Source of the DNA: Bradyrhizobium sp. LMTR 3
GTDB lineage: Bacteria > Pseudomonadota > Alphaproteobacteria > Rhizobiales > Xanthobacteraceae
Reading direction: 5' to 3'
NCBI RefSeq assembly: GCF_001693485.1
Contig: NZ_MAXC01000002.1
Location: forward strand, 186,001 to 250,000
DNA length: 64,000 nucleotides
Position 1 is the first letter of the stretch, and the number at the start of each line of letters is the position of its first letter. A program made the translations under genes and the position numbers. The notes beneath the pieces were generated by a model. That model saw nothing but the letters and a program-made list of their open reading frames with translations. It was not told the origin of the DNA and ran no database searches. Below are positions 43,853 through 53,110 of this stretch, in pieces.

Positions 43853-44023
43853 TTCACCCTCCCCTGGAGGGTCGGGTCGCATGAGCGTTAGCGAAATGCG
43901 AGGCGGGGTGGGGTGACGGTCTCTCAACTCGGGCACTGTTCGAGGGGATGGACCGTCACCCCACCCCGCGCGCTTCGCGCGCGTCGACCCTTCCCCTCCA
44001 GGGACCCTCCAGGGGAGGGTAAG
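43853..44023. repeat. CCCTCCCCTGGAGGG palindromic repeat
   Basis: ACCCTCCCCTGGAGGGTC at 43856-43873 is repeated as its reverse complement near 44003-44020, with the inner pair GGGGTGGGGTGACGGT and ACCGTCACCCCACCCC. It fills the space between rplY and the UbiK-like gene. Confidence 0.88.
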
Positions 44024-44027
44024 AACC

Positions 44028-44318
44028 CTATCCGTCCGCCATGCTGCCGGCATCCGGCGTGGCCGGCGCGATGCCGAGCTTGGCTTCCAGAACGGCAATC
44101 CGGCTCTTGAGTGCCTCGTTCTCCTCGCGCGCCAGGCGGGCCATGTCCTTGACCACGTCGAACTCCTCGCGCTTGACGACATCGAGATCGCGCAGGATGC
44201 GCTCGGCCTGGTTGCGCATGACGGTATCGACCTCGCGCTTGACGCCCTGGGCGGCGCCGGCGGCGTCATTCATCAAACGGCCGATCTCGTCGAAAAACCG
44301 ATTGCTGGTCTGGGTCAT
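44028..44318 (-). CDS. UbiK-like accessory factor (BMFP domain)
   Basis: A 96-residue coiled-coil protein. The N-terminal helix RFFDEIGRLMNDAAGAAQGV and the C-terminal coiled coil EFDVVKDMARLAREENEALK, then SRIAVLEAKLG, match the BMFP/YqiC (UbiK) family, whose Escherichia coli member assists ubiquinone biosynthesis and fuses membranes in vitro. ATG 44318 starts the conserved region. Whether the alphaproteobacterial protein has the same role is not shown. Confidence 0.8.
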   Translation of the reverse strand: MTQTSNRFFDEIGRLMNDAAGAAQGVKREVDTVMRNQAERILRDLDVVKREEFDVVKDMARLAREENEALKSRIAVLEAKLGIAPATPDAGSMADG

Positions 44319-44515
44319 CTGAAACGCTCCGGTCGCGGCAAGTTGATCGTCATGACAAGACAATGGCAATCCCAAGGGAAGCGTTCAAGGGAAATGTTCA
44401 AGAGCACGGTTCAACGCCAACGTGACGGCCGTTCGCCTTGTCATGCTGCAGTTTCCTTGCAATCGTATCGAACGTCCAGCCAGACACCAGAATCACAACG
44501 CAAAAAGCAACGCCC

Positions 44516-45250
44516 ATGATCGACCAGCAGATCGATATTGCGACCAAGGACGGCAAGACCACGACCTTCATCACCCACCCTGAGCGCGGCGGCCCCTTCC
44601 CAGTCATCATCTTTTACATGGACGCACCGGCGATCCGCGAGGAACTGCGCGACATGGCGCGGCGGCTCGGCACGTCGGGCTATTACGTGATGCTGCCCAA
44701 CCTCTATTACCGCTCCGGCGTCATGGAGCTGGGACCGATCCCGCCTGATCCGGAAGCGCCCGAGCGCAAGCGGGTGTCCGGATTCATGAACTCCATCAAT
44801 ATTCCCATGGTGATGGAGGACACCAAGGCCCTGCTCGCTTATGCAGAGACGCAACCTGCCGCAAATACGAAGATCGTCGGCACCGTCGGCTACTGCATGA
44901 GCGGTCGCTACGCCGTCAACGCGGCAACGCATTTTCCGGATCGGGTGAAGGCGGCGGCTTCGATCTATGGCACGCATCTCGCGACCGACCAGCCCGACAG
45001 CCCGCATCTGGCGGCATCGAAGACCAAGGCAGAGTTGTATTTCGCGTGCGCCGAGACCGACATCTATGCACCGCAGGAGATCATCGACAAGGTGAAGCAG
45101 GCAATGGAAGGCACGAAGAACGAGGTCGAGATCTATCCCGGCACCCATCACGGCTTCGCTTTCCCGAAGCGGCCGGTCTATCACCGCGACGCCGCCGAGC
45201 GGCACTGGGAGCGTCTGCTGGCGCTCTATCGCCGCAACCTCGTGTCGTAG
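44516..45250 (+). CDS. Dienelactone hydrolase family protein
   Basis: A 244-residue alpha/beta hydrolase. The nucleophile elbow is GYCMSGR with Cys127, as in dienelactone hydrolase, and the acid and histidine are in CAETDIYAP and GTHHGFAFP. The enzyme class opens cyclic dienelactones in chlorocatechol breakdown or acts on other esters. It is not in a catechol operon here, so substrate is open. lgt begins 12 bp downstream. Confidence 0.9.
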   Translation: MIDQQIDIATKDGKTTTFITHPERGGPFPVIIFYMDAPAIREELRDMARRLGTSGYYVMLPNLYYRSGVMELGPIPPDPEAPERKRVSGFMNSINIPMVMEDTKALLAYAETQPAANTKIVGTVGYCMSGRYAVNAATHFPDRVKAAASIYGTHLATDQPDSPHLAASKTKAELYFACAETDIYAPQEIIDKVKQAMEGTKNEVEIYPGTHHGFAFPKRPVYHRDAAERHWERLLALYRRNLVS

Positions 45251-45262
45251 ACTCCCCCTCCA

Positions 45263-46117
45263 ATGCCCCTTCTCACCATAACCTTTCCGGAAATCGATCC
45301 TGTCGCCATCTCGATCGGACCGTTCGCGATCCGATGGTATGCGCTGGCCTATATCTGCGGCATCGTGCTCGGATGGATCTATGCGCGCGCGCTGATCAGG
45401 AAAGAGAAATTATGGAGCGGGCCGGCGCCGATCGCACCCGTGCAGCTCGACGATTTCATTCTCTGGGTTACGATTGGCATCATCGTCGGAGGCCGCACCG
45501 GCTATGTGACGTTCTACAACCCGGGCTTCTTCATCCAGAACCCCATCGCCATTTTCAAACTATGGGAAGGCGGCATGTCCTTCCATGGCGGCTTTCTCGG
45601 CTGCGTCGCCGCGGTGATGCTGTTTGCGCTCAAGAACAAGATCTCCATCCTGTCGCTCGGCGACATCACGACCGCCGTCGCTCCGATCGGAATTTTCCTC
45701 GGGCGGCTCGCCAACTTCATCAAAGGCGAGTTGTGGGGGCGTGAGGCGGATGCCAGCGTGCCCTGGAGAATGGTCTTTCCCGATGACCCGCTTCAACTTT
45801 TCCGCCATCCAAGCCAGCTCTACGAAGCGGCGCTTGAGGGTTTCCTGCTGTTCGTGGTCCTGGCGGTGATGATCCGGATGGGCGCGCTGAAGCGGCCGGG
45901 CCTGATCCTCGGCAGCTTCATCGCCGTCTACGGCCTTGCGCGGATTGCCAGCGAATTCTTCCGCGAGCCCGATCCCCAGCTCGGATTTTTGTGGGATCCC
46001 CAGCTCGGGCTGACCATGGGTATGCTGTTGTCGGTACCGATGATCATTGCCGGAGCCGTCCTTATCATGATGGCATGGCGCCGCGAGACGCCGCAGCATA
46101 TAGAGAAGTCGATCTAA
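45263..46117 (+). CDS. lgt: Prolipoprotein diacylglyceryl transferase
   Basis: A 284-residue inner-membrane enzyme that adds diacylglycerol to the lipobox cysteine of prolipoproteins. [22 protein letters not shown] and the signature [14 protein letters not shown] are present, with seven hydrophobic segments and the C-terminal HPSQLYEA. It begins the block lgt-midA-pgeF; its end lies eight bases before the midA GTG. Confidence 0.96.
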   Translation: MPLLTITFPEIDPVAISIGPFAIRWYALAYICGIVLGWIYARALIRKEKLWSGPAPIAPVQLDDFILWVTIGIIVGGRTGYVTFYNPGFFIQNPIAIFKLWEGGMSFHGGFLGCVAAVMLFALKNKISILSLGDITTAVAPIGIFLGRLANFIKGELWGREADASVPWRMVFPDDPLQLFRHPSQLYEAALEGFLLFVVLAVMIRMGALKRPGLILGSFIAVYGLARIASEFFREPDPQLGFLWDPQLGLTMGMLLSVPMIIAGAVLIMMAWRRETPQHIEKSI

Positions 46118-46125
46118 GGCAGGCC

Positions 46126-47247
46126 GTGACCGAATTTTCGCCGTTACAGACGGAGATCCACAAGCTGATCAGATCGTCAGGACCGATGCCGGTCTGGCGG
46201 TACATGGAACTGTGCCTGATGCATCCCGAGCACGGCTACTACGTGTCGCGCGATCCATTGGGCCGCGAGGGCGATTTCACCACCGCGCCCGAGGTCAGCC
46301 AGATGTTCGGCGAACTGCTCGGGCTATGGACGGCCTCGGTCTGGAAGGCAATCGGTTCGCCGCCGATGCTGCGGCTGGTCGAGCTCGGCCCGGGCCGCGG
46401 CACCATGATGGCGGACGCGCTCCGCGCTGTCAGGGTGCTGCCACCGCTCTATCAATCGATCCAGATCCATCTCGTCGAGATCAATCCGGTGCTGCGCGAG
46501 AAGCAGCAGGCAACGCTATCCGGCGCGCACAACATCACCTGGCACGACAATATCGACGACGTGCCGGAGGGCCCCGCAGTCATTCTCGCCAACGAATATT
46601 TCGACGTGCTGCCGATCCATCAGGTAATCAAGCGCGAAACCGGCTGGCACGAGCGCGTCGTCGAGCTCGACGCCAATGGCAAGCTGGTATTCGCCGCCGC
46701 GGATGACCCGATACCGCGCTTCGAGGTGCTGCTGCCGCCGCTGGTGCGCGCGGCCCCGATCGGCGCCGTGTTCGAATGGCGGCCGGATACCGAGATGATG
46801 AAGATCGCGGCGCGGGTGCGCGACCAGGACGGCGCGGCGCTGATCATCGATTACGGACATCTGCGCAGCGACGCCGGCGATACCTTCCAGGCCATCGCCC
46901 GCCACAGTTTTGCCGATCCTCTGAAAAATCCCGGACAGGCCGACGTCACCGCCCATGTCGATTTCCAGGCGCTGGCGCGCGCGGCGGAAGACGTCGGCGC
47001 GCGCGTTCATGGTCCGGTGACGCAGGGCGAATTCCTCAAGCGGCTCGGTATCGAGACCCGGGCCGCCACGCTGATGGCAAAAGCCGCGCCCGAAGTTTCC
47101 GCCGATATTTCCGCCGCGCTGAAACGCCTGACCGACAGCGGCCGCGGCGGCATGGGATCGATGTTCAAGGTGCTTGCGGTGACCGAACCAAATCTCATCT
47201 CGGTCGCAGGCCTCAGCGACGAACCGCCGGGAGACGAAAGAGCATGA
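46126..47247 (+). CDS. SAM-dependent protein methyltransferase, MidA/NDUFAF7 family
   Basis: A 373-residue class I methyltransferase of COG1565. Motif I is LVELGPGRGTMMADALR and motif II is PAVILANEYFDVLPIHQ; YVSRDPLGREGDFTTAPEVSQMFGEL is the family's N-terminal fingerprint. The mitochondrial member NDUFAF7 methylates an arginine of complex I NDUFS2. GTG 46126 is the preferred start. Its stop overlaps the pgeF start (ATGA). The gene sits within a conserved alphaproteobacterial block. Confidence 0.92.
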   Translation: MTEFSPLQTEIHKLIRSSGPMPVWRYMELCLMHPEHGYYVSRDPLGREGDFTTAPEVSQMFGELLGLWTASVWKAIGSPPMLRLVELGPGRGTMMADALRAVRVLPPLYQSIQIHLVEINPVLREKQQATLSGAHNITWHDNIDDVPEGPAVILANEYFDVLPIHQVIKRETGWHERVVELDANGKLVFAAADDPIPRFEVLLPPLVRAAPIGAVFEWRPDTEMMKIAARVRDQDGAALIIDYGHLRSDAGDTFQAIARHSFADPLKNPGQADVTAHVDFQALARAAEDVGARVHGPVTQGEFLKRLGIETRAATLMAKAAPEVSADISAALKRLTDSGRGGMGSMFKVLAVTEPNLISVAGLSDEPPGDERA

Positions 47248-48011
47248 CGTTCGGATCGTCCCTGCTGTCAGCCATTCCCGGGCTGCGCCACGCGTTCTTC
47301 ACCCGCGAGGGCGGGGTATCCGGTGGAATTTACGCAGGACTCAATGGCGGGTTAGGCTCCAACGACGATCCGGCCAATGTCGCGGAAAATCGCCGCCGGA
47401 TGGCCGAGCAGATGGGCGTTGCGCCCGAGCACTTGCTCAGCGTGCACCAGATCCACTCGCCCGACGCCGTGGTCGCGACCGGACCATGGCAGGGCGACAA
47501 GCCGCGCGCCGACGCGCTCGTCACACGCACGGAAGGCATCGCGATCGGCGTCACCACGGCGGATTGCGGTCCGATCCTTTTCGCCGACCCCGCCGCGCGC
47601 GTGATCGGTGCCGCGCATGCAGGTTGGAAAGGCGCGCTGACCGGCGTGCTGGAATCCACGATCGAGGCGATGGAGAAACTCGGCGCCGACCGCACCCGCA
47701 TCGTTGCCGCCATCGGCCCGTTGATCCGCCAGCACTCCTATGAAGTCGGCAGTGAACTCGTCGAGCGCTTCATGGATGCTGATGCGGAGAATGGCGTGTT
47801 CTTCATCCCGTCAGTGCGCGCGGGTCATTCGATGTTTGATCTTCCCGGATTCATCCGCATGCGGCTGGAGAATGCCGGCATCCTGATGATCGACGATCTC
47901 GGTGTCGACACATATTCCGACGAGCGTTTTTATAGCTACCGCCGCTCGGTGCACCGGAAGGAGCCGGACTACGGCCGCCACGTGCACGCCATCGCGCTGG
48001 CGAGCGAGTAG
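47244..48011 (+). CDS. pgeF: Peptidoglycan editing factor PgeF (laccase-domain, YfiH)
   Basis: A 255-residue protein of the YfiH/PgeF family. The histidine/cysteine metal site is in VHQIHSPDAV, TADCGPILFAD and HAGWKGALTGVL, with FYSYRRS near the end. PgeF prevents misincorporation of serine-containing stems into peptidoglycan in Escherichia coli; related proteins show purine nucleoside phosphorylase activity. ATG 47244 overlaps the methyltransferase stop. Confidence 0.93.
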   Translation: MTFGSSLLSAIPGLRHAFFTREGGVSGGIYAGLNGGLGSNDDPANVAENRRRMAEQMGVAPEHLLSVHQIHSPDAVVATGPWQGDKPRADALVTRTEGIAIGVTTADCGPILFADPAARVIGAAHAGWKGALTGVLESTIEAMEKLGADRTRIVAAIGPLIRQHSYEVGSELVERFMDADAENGVFFIPSVRAGHSMFDLPGFIRMRLENAGILMIDDLGVDTYSDERFYSYRRSVHRKEPDYGRHVHAIALASE

Positions 48012-48015
48012 TGCC

Positions 48016-48120
48016 TCACTTCACTTTCAACACCACCTTGCCCGCGCCCGACCAGCTTAGGCGAGAGCCCCCGGCAGTTGCTCGTAGGCAAATTCGCGAT
48101 CGAGGACAAAGGCTCGCATG
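48016..48120 (-). pseudogene. Remnant of a zinc-type quinone oxidoreductase/alcohol dehydrogenase 3' end
   Basis: On the minus strand one frame reads FVLDREFAYEQLPGALA and, after a shift, another reads SGAGKVVLKVK and stops. This matches the C-terminus of medium-chain dehydrogenases (DREF...LP.AL...SG...GK.VLKV). Only about 100 bases remain, with a frameshift and no upstream part, so it is a decayed gene end. Confidence 0.55.
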
Positions 48121-48252
48121 GATGATCCTGCGGAGTTGACGAATTCTGGCAACAAGAAGGAGAGACGGGACGAGCCGGACGCAATCTTTTTGGCGAGCTT
48201 ATCCACGCGCTGCCCTAGACCTTAACACATTTTAACGATATCGCAGGGAGCA

Positions 48253-48873
48253 ATGAGGAACACCTTGATTGCTTCGTGCCTGCAAACCCCGCGCGCCTTG
48301 ATGGCCGCGGCGCTGCTTGTCGTTTCTTGCGCGCTCGGCGGCTGTGCCGGCGGCGGCGCGGCCAGCGGCTCGTATGCGATGGCACCGAGCGCAGGCGGCG
48401 GTCCCACCGTGGCGTTCGAATCGATCGACGGTCCGCCGCCGCAGGTGTTCGACCGGATGGTCAGCGTGCTCGATAGCGAATCGAAGCTCCGAAACCTGTC
48501 GATCGTCTCGCGCGAGGGCGGAGCATCCTACCGCGTGCGCAGCTATCTGTCGGCGCAGGTGGTTCGCGGCAAGACCGTGATTGCCTGGGTCTGGGACGTC
48601 TATGACAACAACCAGCAGCGTGCGCTGCGACTTTCCGGCGAAGAGCCCGCCGGCAAGGCTGGCCGCGACGCCTGGGCGGCGGCCGACGACCTCGTGTTGC
48701 GGAAAATCGCGCAGGCCGGCCTCAGCGGTCTGTCCGGGATGGTCAACGGAAGTCCGGATGCAGCGCCTGCGCCGAGCCCGGAGCGCCGCGGTCCCGCGGT
48801 CGCGAGTGCGGAAGAAGCAGTACCCGCCCAGGATGCGGCCGGCGTCACGGCGCTCGGTTTCAGCGCCCAATAA
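48253..48873 (+). CDS. Putative lipoprotein
   Basis: A 206-residue protein with a type II signal peptide: ALMAAALLVVSCALGGCAGG, the lipobox ending at the cysteine of LGGC. The mature part contains VAFESIDGPPPQVFDRMVSV, LSIVSREGGASYRVRSYLSA and VIAWVWDVYDNNQQRALRLS, then a disordered proline/alanine tail. A conserved hypothetical type of lipoprotein; it would be processed by Lgt encoded nearby, among others. AGGGAGC precedes ATG 48253. Confidence 0.85.
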   Translation: MRNTLIASCLQTPRALMAAALLVVSCALGGCAGGGAASGSYAMAPSAGGGPTVAFESIDGPPPQVFDRMVSVLDSESKLRNLSIVSREGGASYRVRSYLSAQVVRGKTVIAWVWDVYDNNQQRALRLSGEEPAGKAGRDAWAAADDLVLRKIAQAGLSGLSGMVNGSPDAAPAPSPERRGPAVASAEEAVPAQDAAGVTALGFSAQ

Positions 48874-49039
48874 ACAGCCCTGATAAGGTCCCGTATCGGC
48901 CGATTTTTGACCGGGAAAACGACATCAACGGGTTGCCAGCCGAGCCACCCGCCTGATATCTCCTCGCTCACAAAACGCGCCGGTTCCCGAGGACTATATG
49001 CTGAACGTCGTATCCAGCAAGGCGCGAGGAGAAGCGTTG

Positions 49040-49993
49040 ATGGCGGCCAAGAACGGCTCGATCAAGCTGGTCGCTGGCAATTCCAACCCCGCGCTGGCCC
49101 AGGAAATCGCGAACTGGCTGCATCTGCCGCTGACCAAGGCGGTGGTCCGGCGCTTTGCGGACATGGAAATCTTCGTCGAAATCCAGGAAAACGTCCGCGG
49201 TTCGGACGTCTACATCATCCAGTCGACGTCGTTTCCGGCCAACGACCATCTGATGGAACTTCTGATCATCACCGATGCGCTGCGCCGGGCCTCCGCGCGC
49301 CGCATCACCGCGGTCATCCCCTATTTCGGCTACGCCCGCCAGGACCGCAAGGTCGGCTCGCGCGCACCGATTTCCGCCAAGCTGGTCGCCAACCTGATTA
49401 CGCACGCCGGCGTCGACCGCGTGATGACGCTCGACCTTCACGCCGCCCAGATCCAGGGCTTCTTCGATATTCCGGTCGACAACCTCTTCGCCTCGCCGGT
49501 GATGGTGCGCGACATCAAGGAGCGCTTCGACCTCTCCAATGTGATGGTGGTGTCGCCCGACGTCGGCGGTGTCGTGCGCGCGCGGGGGCTGGCCAAGCGC
49601 ATCAACACGCCGCTCGCCATCATCGACAAGCGGCGTGAGCGCGCCGGTGAATCCGAGGTCATGAACGTGATCGGCGACTGCGCCGGCCACACCTGCATCC
49701 TGATCGATGACATCGTCGATTCCGGCGGCACGCTGGTGAACGCGGCCGACGCCCTGATCGCCAACGGCGCCAAGGAAGTCTATGCCTATATCAGCCACGG
49801 CGTGCTCTCCGGCGGCGCTGCCGCCCGCATCGCCTCCTCGAAACTGAAAGAGCTCGTGATCACCGATTCGATCCTGCCGACGGAAGCGGTCAACAAGGCC
49901 GCCAACATCCGCACGCTGTCGATCGCGCCCCTGATCGCCGAAGCGATCAGCCGCACCGCGTCGGAAGAATCGGTATCGAGCCTGTTCGACTGA
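49040..49993 (+). CDS. prs: Ribose-phosphate pyrophosphokinase
   Basis: A 317-residue enzyme that makes PRPP from ribose 5-phosphate and ATP. The N-terminal [17 protein letters not shown], the flexible loop [13 protein letters not shown], ribose-5-P loop [18 protein letters not shown] and PRPP site [12 protein letters not shown] are present. ATG 49040 with GAGGAG upstream gives the usual length; ATG 48998 would add 14 residues and also has GAGG upstream. Confidence 0.96.
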   Translation: MAAKNGSIKLVAGNSNPALAQEIANWLHLPLTKAVVRRFADMEIFVEIQENVRGSDVYIIQSTSFPANDHLMELLIITDALRRASARRITAVIPYFGYARQDRKVGSRAPISAKLVANLITHAGVDRVMTLDLHAAQIQGFFDIPVDNLFASPVMVRDIKERFDLSNVMVVSPDVGGVVRARGLAKRINTPLAIIDKRRERAGESEVMNVIGDCAGHTCILIDDIVDSGGTLVNAADALIANGAKEVYAYISHGVLSGGAAARIASSKLKELVITDSILPTEAVNKAANIRTLSIAPLIAEAISRTASEESVSSLFD

Positions 49994-49998
49994 CTCTT

Positions 49999-50095
49999 GT
50001 AGGGTGGGCAAAGGCGCGTACGCGCCGTGCCCACCATCTCTCAAACGTGAACTGGAATGGTGGGCACGGCGCAAACGCGCCTTTGCCCACCCTAC
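49999..50095. repeat. GTAGGGTGGGC palindromic repeat
   Basis: GTAGGGTGGGCAAAGGCGC and its reverse complement at the two ends, with inner GTGCCCACCAT/ATGGTGGGCAC. A second copy is at 55083-55172. It lies between the convergent prs and dehydrogenase genes. Confidence 0.9.
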
Positions 50096-50102
50096 CGCGC
50101 CC

Positions 50103-50918
50103 TCATTCAAATCCCGGTCGCGGCACCAAGTTCATCAGCATATTGGCATAGCCGCCATCGACCATGATCTCCTCGCCATTGACATAGGACGCGCGGTCGC
50201 TGGCGAGAAACAGGATCGCATCGGCCATGTCCTGCGGCATGCCGACCCGCCGCAACGGCACGACTGCGGCACGACGCTCGGTGACGCCGGGCGTATCGTA
50301 GAACGCCTGGCTCATCGGCGTGATCACCATGCCGGGACTGACGACATTGCTGCGGATGCCATGCGGCCCCCACTCGTTGGCGAGCTGCCGCGACAGCATG
50401 ATCACGCCGGCCTTGCTGACACTGTAGGCGCCGCTCTGCCCCTGCGCGTTGCTGCCTGCGATCGAAGCCACGTGAACCAGACTGCCGCGGCCAAGCGCGC
50501 GCATCTGCCGGCCGAACACCTGCGCGCAAAGAAAATAGCCGGTCAGGTTGACGGAGAGAACGGCGTTCCATTCGGCAAGCGACAAGATGTCGAGCGCACC
50601 CGGACGCAATACCGCGGCGGTGTTGACCAGCACATTGCATGGCCCCAGCGATCTCTCGATCGTCGCAGCCGCAGCGGTGACGCTCTCGACATCCGTCGTA
50701 TCGCAACGCGCGATGGCATGATCGGCGCCGAGCTTGCCGAGCTCGGTGCGCGTTATCTCAAGGCCACGTTCATCGAGATCGATCGCGGCCACGCGGGCGC
50801 CGGCCTGGGCAAAACTGAGAGCAACGGCGCGACCGATCCCGCCGCCCCCGCCCGTCACCACGCAGACGCGGCCTGACAGGCCGAGCCAGTCGGAAGATTC
50901 TCTTTCGGCTTTGACCAT
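50103..50918 (-). CDS. Short-chain dehydrogenase/reductase
   Basis: A 271-residue classical SDR. Cofactor site TGGGGGIGRAVALSFAQAG, NTAAV in place of NNAG, catalytic S in VASIAGS, YSVSK with Tyr and Lys, and PGMVITPM after the active site. An aspartate at the end of beta 2 (IDLDERG) points to NAD(H). GGAGG precedes ATG 50918. Substrate unknown. Confidence 0.9.
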   Translation of the reverse strand: MVKAERESSDWLGLSGRVCVVTGGGGGIGRAVALSFAQAGARVAAIDLDERGLEITRTELGKLGADHAIARCDTTDVESVTAAAATIERSLGPCNVLVNTAAVLRPGALDILSLAEWNAVLSVNLTGYFLCAQVFGRQMRALGRGSLVHVASIAGSNAQGQSGAYSVSKAGVIMLSRQLANEWGPHGIRSNVVSPGMVITPMSQAFYDTPGVTERRAAVVPLRRVGMPQDMADAILFLASDRASYVNGEEIMVDGGYANMLMNLVPRPGFE

Positions 50919-50943
50919 CGATGCCTCCAATCGAGAGTTCATT

Positions 50944-51129
50944 CGTCATTGCGAGCCACCGGGTCGCGCGAATGCGCGCCCGATGACAGGCTCCGCGAAG
51001 CAAACCATCGAACCGCAGGAAAGATGGATTGCTTCCGCCTTCGCGCCAAAGCGCTTCGGCGGACTCCCGGCCCTGCGAAGCTTGCGCAGCAAGCGAAGAA
51101 GGGTCGTCACTTCGTTCCTCGCAATGACG
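50944..51129. repeat. CGTCATTGCGAG-bounded composite repeat
   Basis: Starts CGTCATTGCGAGCC and ends CTCGCAATGACG, enclosing the CGGGTCGCGCGAATGCGCGC string also at 29985 and a CGCCAAAGCGCTTCGGCGG hairpin. It separates the SDR gene from ribH2. Confidence 0.8.
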
Positions 51130-51137
51130 GGGACTTG

Positions 51138-51716
51138 TTACCCGCCAATCCCCGCCGCGACCTGGCCGCGCAGCCGCTCCAGGCTGTGCAGCGTGTTGGC
51201 GCAGGCTTCCGCGACCTCGATGCCCTTGATGACGAAATGCTTGCGGAAGAATTCGTGGTGCACGGCGCTTTCATGGAATTGCTGCGGCGTCAGCACCGCC
51301 GAGAATACCGGCACTTCGGTCCTGAGCTGCACGTCCATCAGCGCCTTGATCACGGTGTCGGCGACGAACTCGTGGCGATAAATGCCGCCATCGACGACGA
51401 GGCCTGCCGCGACGATCGCGGTGTAGCGTCGCGTCTTGGCGAGCAGTTGCGCATGCAGCGGTATTTCGAAAGAGCCCGGCACCTCGAACAGATCGACCTG
51501 CGCGCGCGTGATATGGCGCGCCTCGATCTCTTCGAGGAAGGCAATGCGGCATTCCTCGACCACGTCGCGATGCCACGACGACTGCACGAAGGCGATGCGC
51601 TGCGGCTTGACGAAACGCGGATGCACCGGCGCCGGCGGACGCTCGGGCACGTCAGGAACGTGATGGGCTTCGGCTGTTTGGGATTGGACTTCAGGCTCTT
51701 GCAACATCTGATTCAT
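51138..51716 (-). CDS. ribH2: 6,7-dimethyl-8-ribityllumazine synthase, RibH2 type
   Basis: A 192-residue lumazine synthase that condenses the pyrimidine dione with dihydroxybutanone phosphate in riboflavin synthesis. FVQSSWHRDVVEE binds substrate, PGSFEIP follows, and GGIYRHEFVAD carries the histidine (H115). This GGIYRH form and VLTPQQFHES match the second lumazine synthase of Brucella and Mesorhizobium (RibH2). AGAGGAAAG precedes ATG 51716. An FMN riboswitch lies just upstream, so flavin supply controls it. Confidence 0.92.
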   Translation of the reverse strand: MNQMLQEPEVQSQTAEAHHVPDVPERPPAPVHPRFVKPQRIAFVQSSWHRDVVEECRIAFLEEIEARHITRAQVDLFEVPGSFEIPLHAQLLAKTRRYTAIVAAGLVVDGGIYRHEFVADTVIKALMDVQLRTEVPVFSAVLTPQQFHESAVHHEFFRKHFVIKGIEVAEACANTLHSLERLRGQVAAGIGG

Positions 51717-51797
51717 GGCTTTCCTCTTTCAGGACCAGAATCAGGGCATACGGAACGACACCGGCCTACGCGCAAAGGTGCGAGGCCGCCGCAAACC

Positions 51798-51942
51798 GTT
51801 CTCTTTCATCCGGACTGTAACCGTCGGCTTCGGAATCACACCGAATCTGCTGACCCTTCTGCTCAGGCGAGAAGAAGGCGCTCGCGGGCTTGGGCTACGT
51901 CACCCTTACCGCCGGTGGGGATTTTCACCCCGCCCTGAGAAC
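51798..51942 (-). ncRNA. FMN riboswitch (RFN element)
   Basis: On the minus strand the order is GTTCTC (P1 left), GGCGGGGTGAAAATCCCCAC, GCGGTAAGGGTGACGTAGCC, AGCCCGCGAGCG, then GATTCGGTGTGATTCCGAAGC, CCGACGGTTACAGTCCGGAT, GAAAGAGAAC (P1 right). These are the conserved blocks of the RFN element in the right order. It would turn ribH2 down when FMN is abundant. A CGGCCT/AGGCCG hairpin between it and the start codon could serve as the expression platform. Confidence 0.95.
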
Positions 51943-52132
51943 ATCGGCCGCCCGGAATGGACGACCTGCCTTCAGGATATGACCAACTTCGGGGCGGCAG
52001 CAAGCGTCTTTGGCATGGGGAATCGGCATGTCCCCATGCCGCCGAAACAGGGCATGTGGCCTGCCGGATCGCTGTCTTTGCTCGAGCCGCGGCAATTGGG
52101 ATAGGTTTGCTGTCAACAGGGGGACGCTCAAC

Positions 52133-53110
52133 ATGAAAATTCTTCGTCGGAATTTCCTCAAGCTGACCGGCACACTCATCGCTGCACCTGCCTTGCCGCG
52201 ACTGGCGTCCGCGCTCGATTATCCGGCGCGGCCGACGAAGATCGTGGCCGGCTTCGCTGCAGGGGGCGGCGTCGATATCACGGCGCGGCTGATCGGCCAG
52301 TGGCTGGCCGACCATCTCAAGCAACCCTTCGTCGTCGAGAACCGCACCGGCGCCGGCGGCAATATCGGCACCGAGGCGGTCGTGAACGCGGCGCCCGACG
52401 GCTACACGCTGTTGCTGGCGACGGTGCCGAACGCGGTCAACGCCTCGCTCTACGAAAAGCTCAGTTTCAATTTCGTTCGCGACATTGCGCCGGTAGCCGG
52501 CGTCATTCGTGTGCCGATGGTGGTGCTGGTGCACCCCGCGGTGCCGGCGCAGACCTTGGCCGAATTCATCGCCTACGCCAAAGCCAATCCCGGAAAGGTC
52601 AACATGGCCTCCGCCGGCAGCGGCAGCGCGCCGCACATGGCGGGCGAGCTGTTCAAGATGATGACCGGCGTCGACATGGTCCATGTCCCCTATCGCGGCC
52701 AGGGGCCGGCAATGACGGATCTGATCAGCGGCCAGGTGCAGATCCTGTTTGCCGCCGCGCCCGGCACCGCCGATCACATCAAGACCGGCAAGCTGCGCGC
52801 GCTCGCGGTGACGACGGCCACGCGCATGGCGGAGCTGCCGGAGGTTCCGACCGTGGGCGATGTCGTGGCAGGCTATGAAGCCAGCCAGTGGTACGGCTTC
52901 GCAGCGCCGAAGAACACGCCGGCCGAGATCGTCGACAAGCTCAACAAGGAGATCAACGCGGCGATCGCCGATCCCGGCATGAAGGCCCGGCTTGCCGCCA
53001 TCGGCGGCGCACCGATGCCGGGCTCGCCTGCCGATTTCGGCAGACTGATCGCAGACGAGACCGAGAAATGGGCCAAGGTAGTCCGCGCAGGCGGCCTCAA
53101 GCCGGAATGA
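52133..53110 (+). CDS. Tripartite tricarboxylate-type binding protein (Bug/TctC family)
   Basis: A 325-residue Bug receptor. A twin-arginine-style signal (MKILRRNFLKLTGTLIAAPA) is followed by the family core: YPARPTKIVAGFAAGGGVDITARLI, VVENRTGAGGNIGTE, PDGYTLL and the HVPYRGQGPAMTDLISGQVQ segment that binds the ligand. Such proteins bind small carboxylates or amides. No TctA/TctB membrane partners lie nearby, as is common for isolated Bug genes. Confidence 0.9.
   Translation: MKILRRNFLKLTGTLIAAPALPRLASALDYPARPTKIVAGFAAGGGVDITARLIGQWLADHLKQPFVVENRTGAGGNIGTEAVVNAAPDGYTLLLATVPNAVNASLYEKLSFNFVRDIAPVAGVIRVPMVVLVHPAVPAQTLAEFIAYAKANPGKVNMASAGSGSAPHMAGELFKMMTGVDMVHVPYRGQGPAMTDLISGQVQILFAAAPGTADHIKTGKLRALAVTTATRMAELPEVPTVGDVVAGYEASQWYGFAAPKNTPAEIVDKLNKEINAAIADPGMKARLAAIGGAPMPGSPADFGRLIADETEKWAKVVRAGGLKPE

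Noticed and set aside
48221..48236. TTAA-N6-TTAA before the lipoprotein gene, considered as a CtrA site
   Set aside because: The spacer is six bases, one short of the consensus.
48998..49039. The longer prs start at 48998
   Set aside because: It adds 14 residues not typical of the 317-residue family, while ATG 49040 has GAGGAG at good spacing.
48968..50110. A 380-codon open frame antisense to prs
   Set aside because: It mirrors the codon periodicity of prs and shows no domain.
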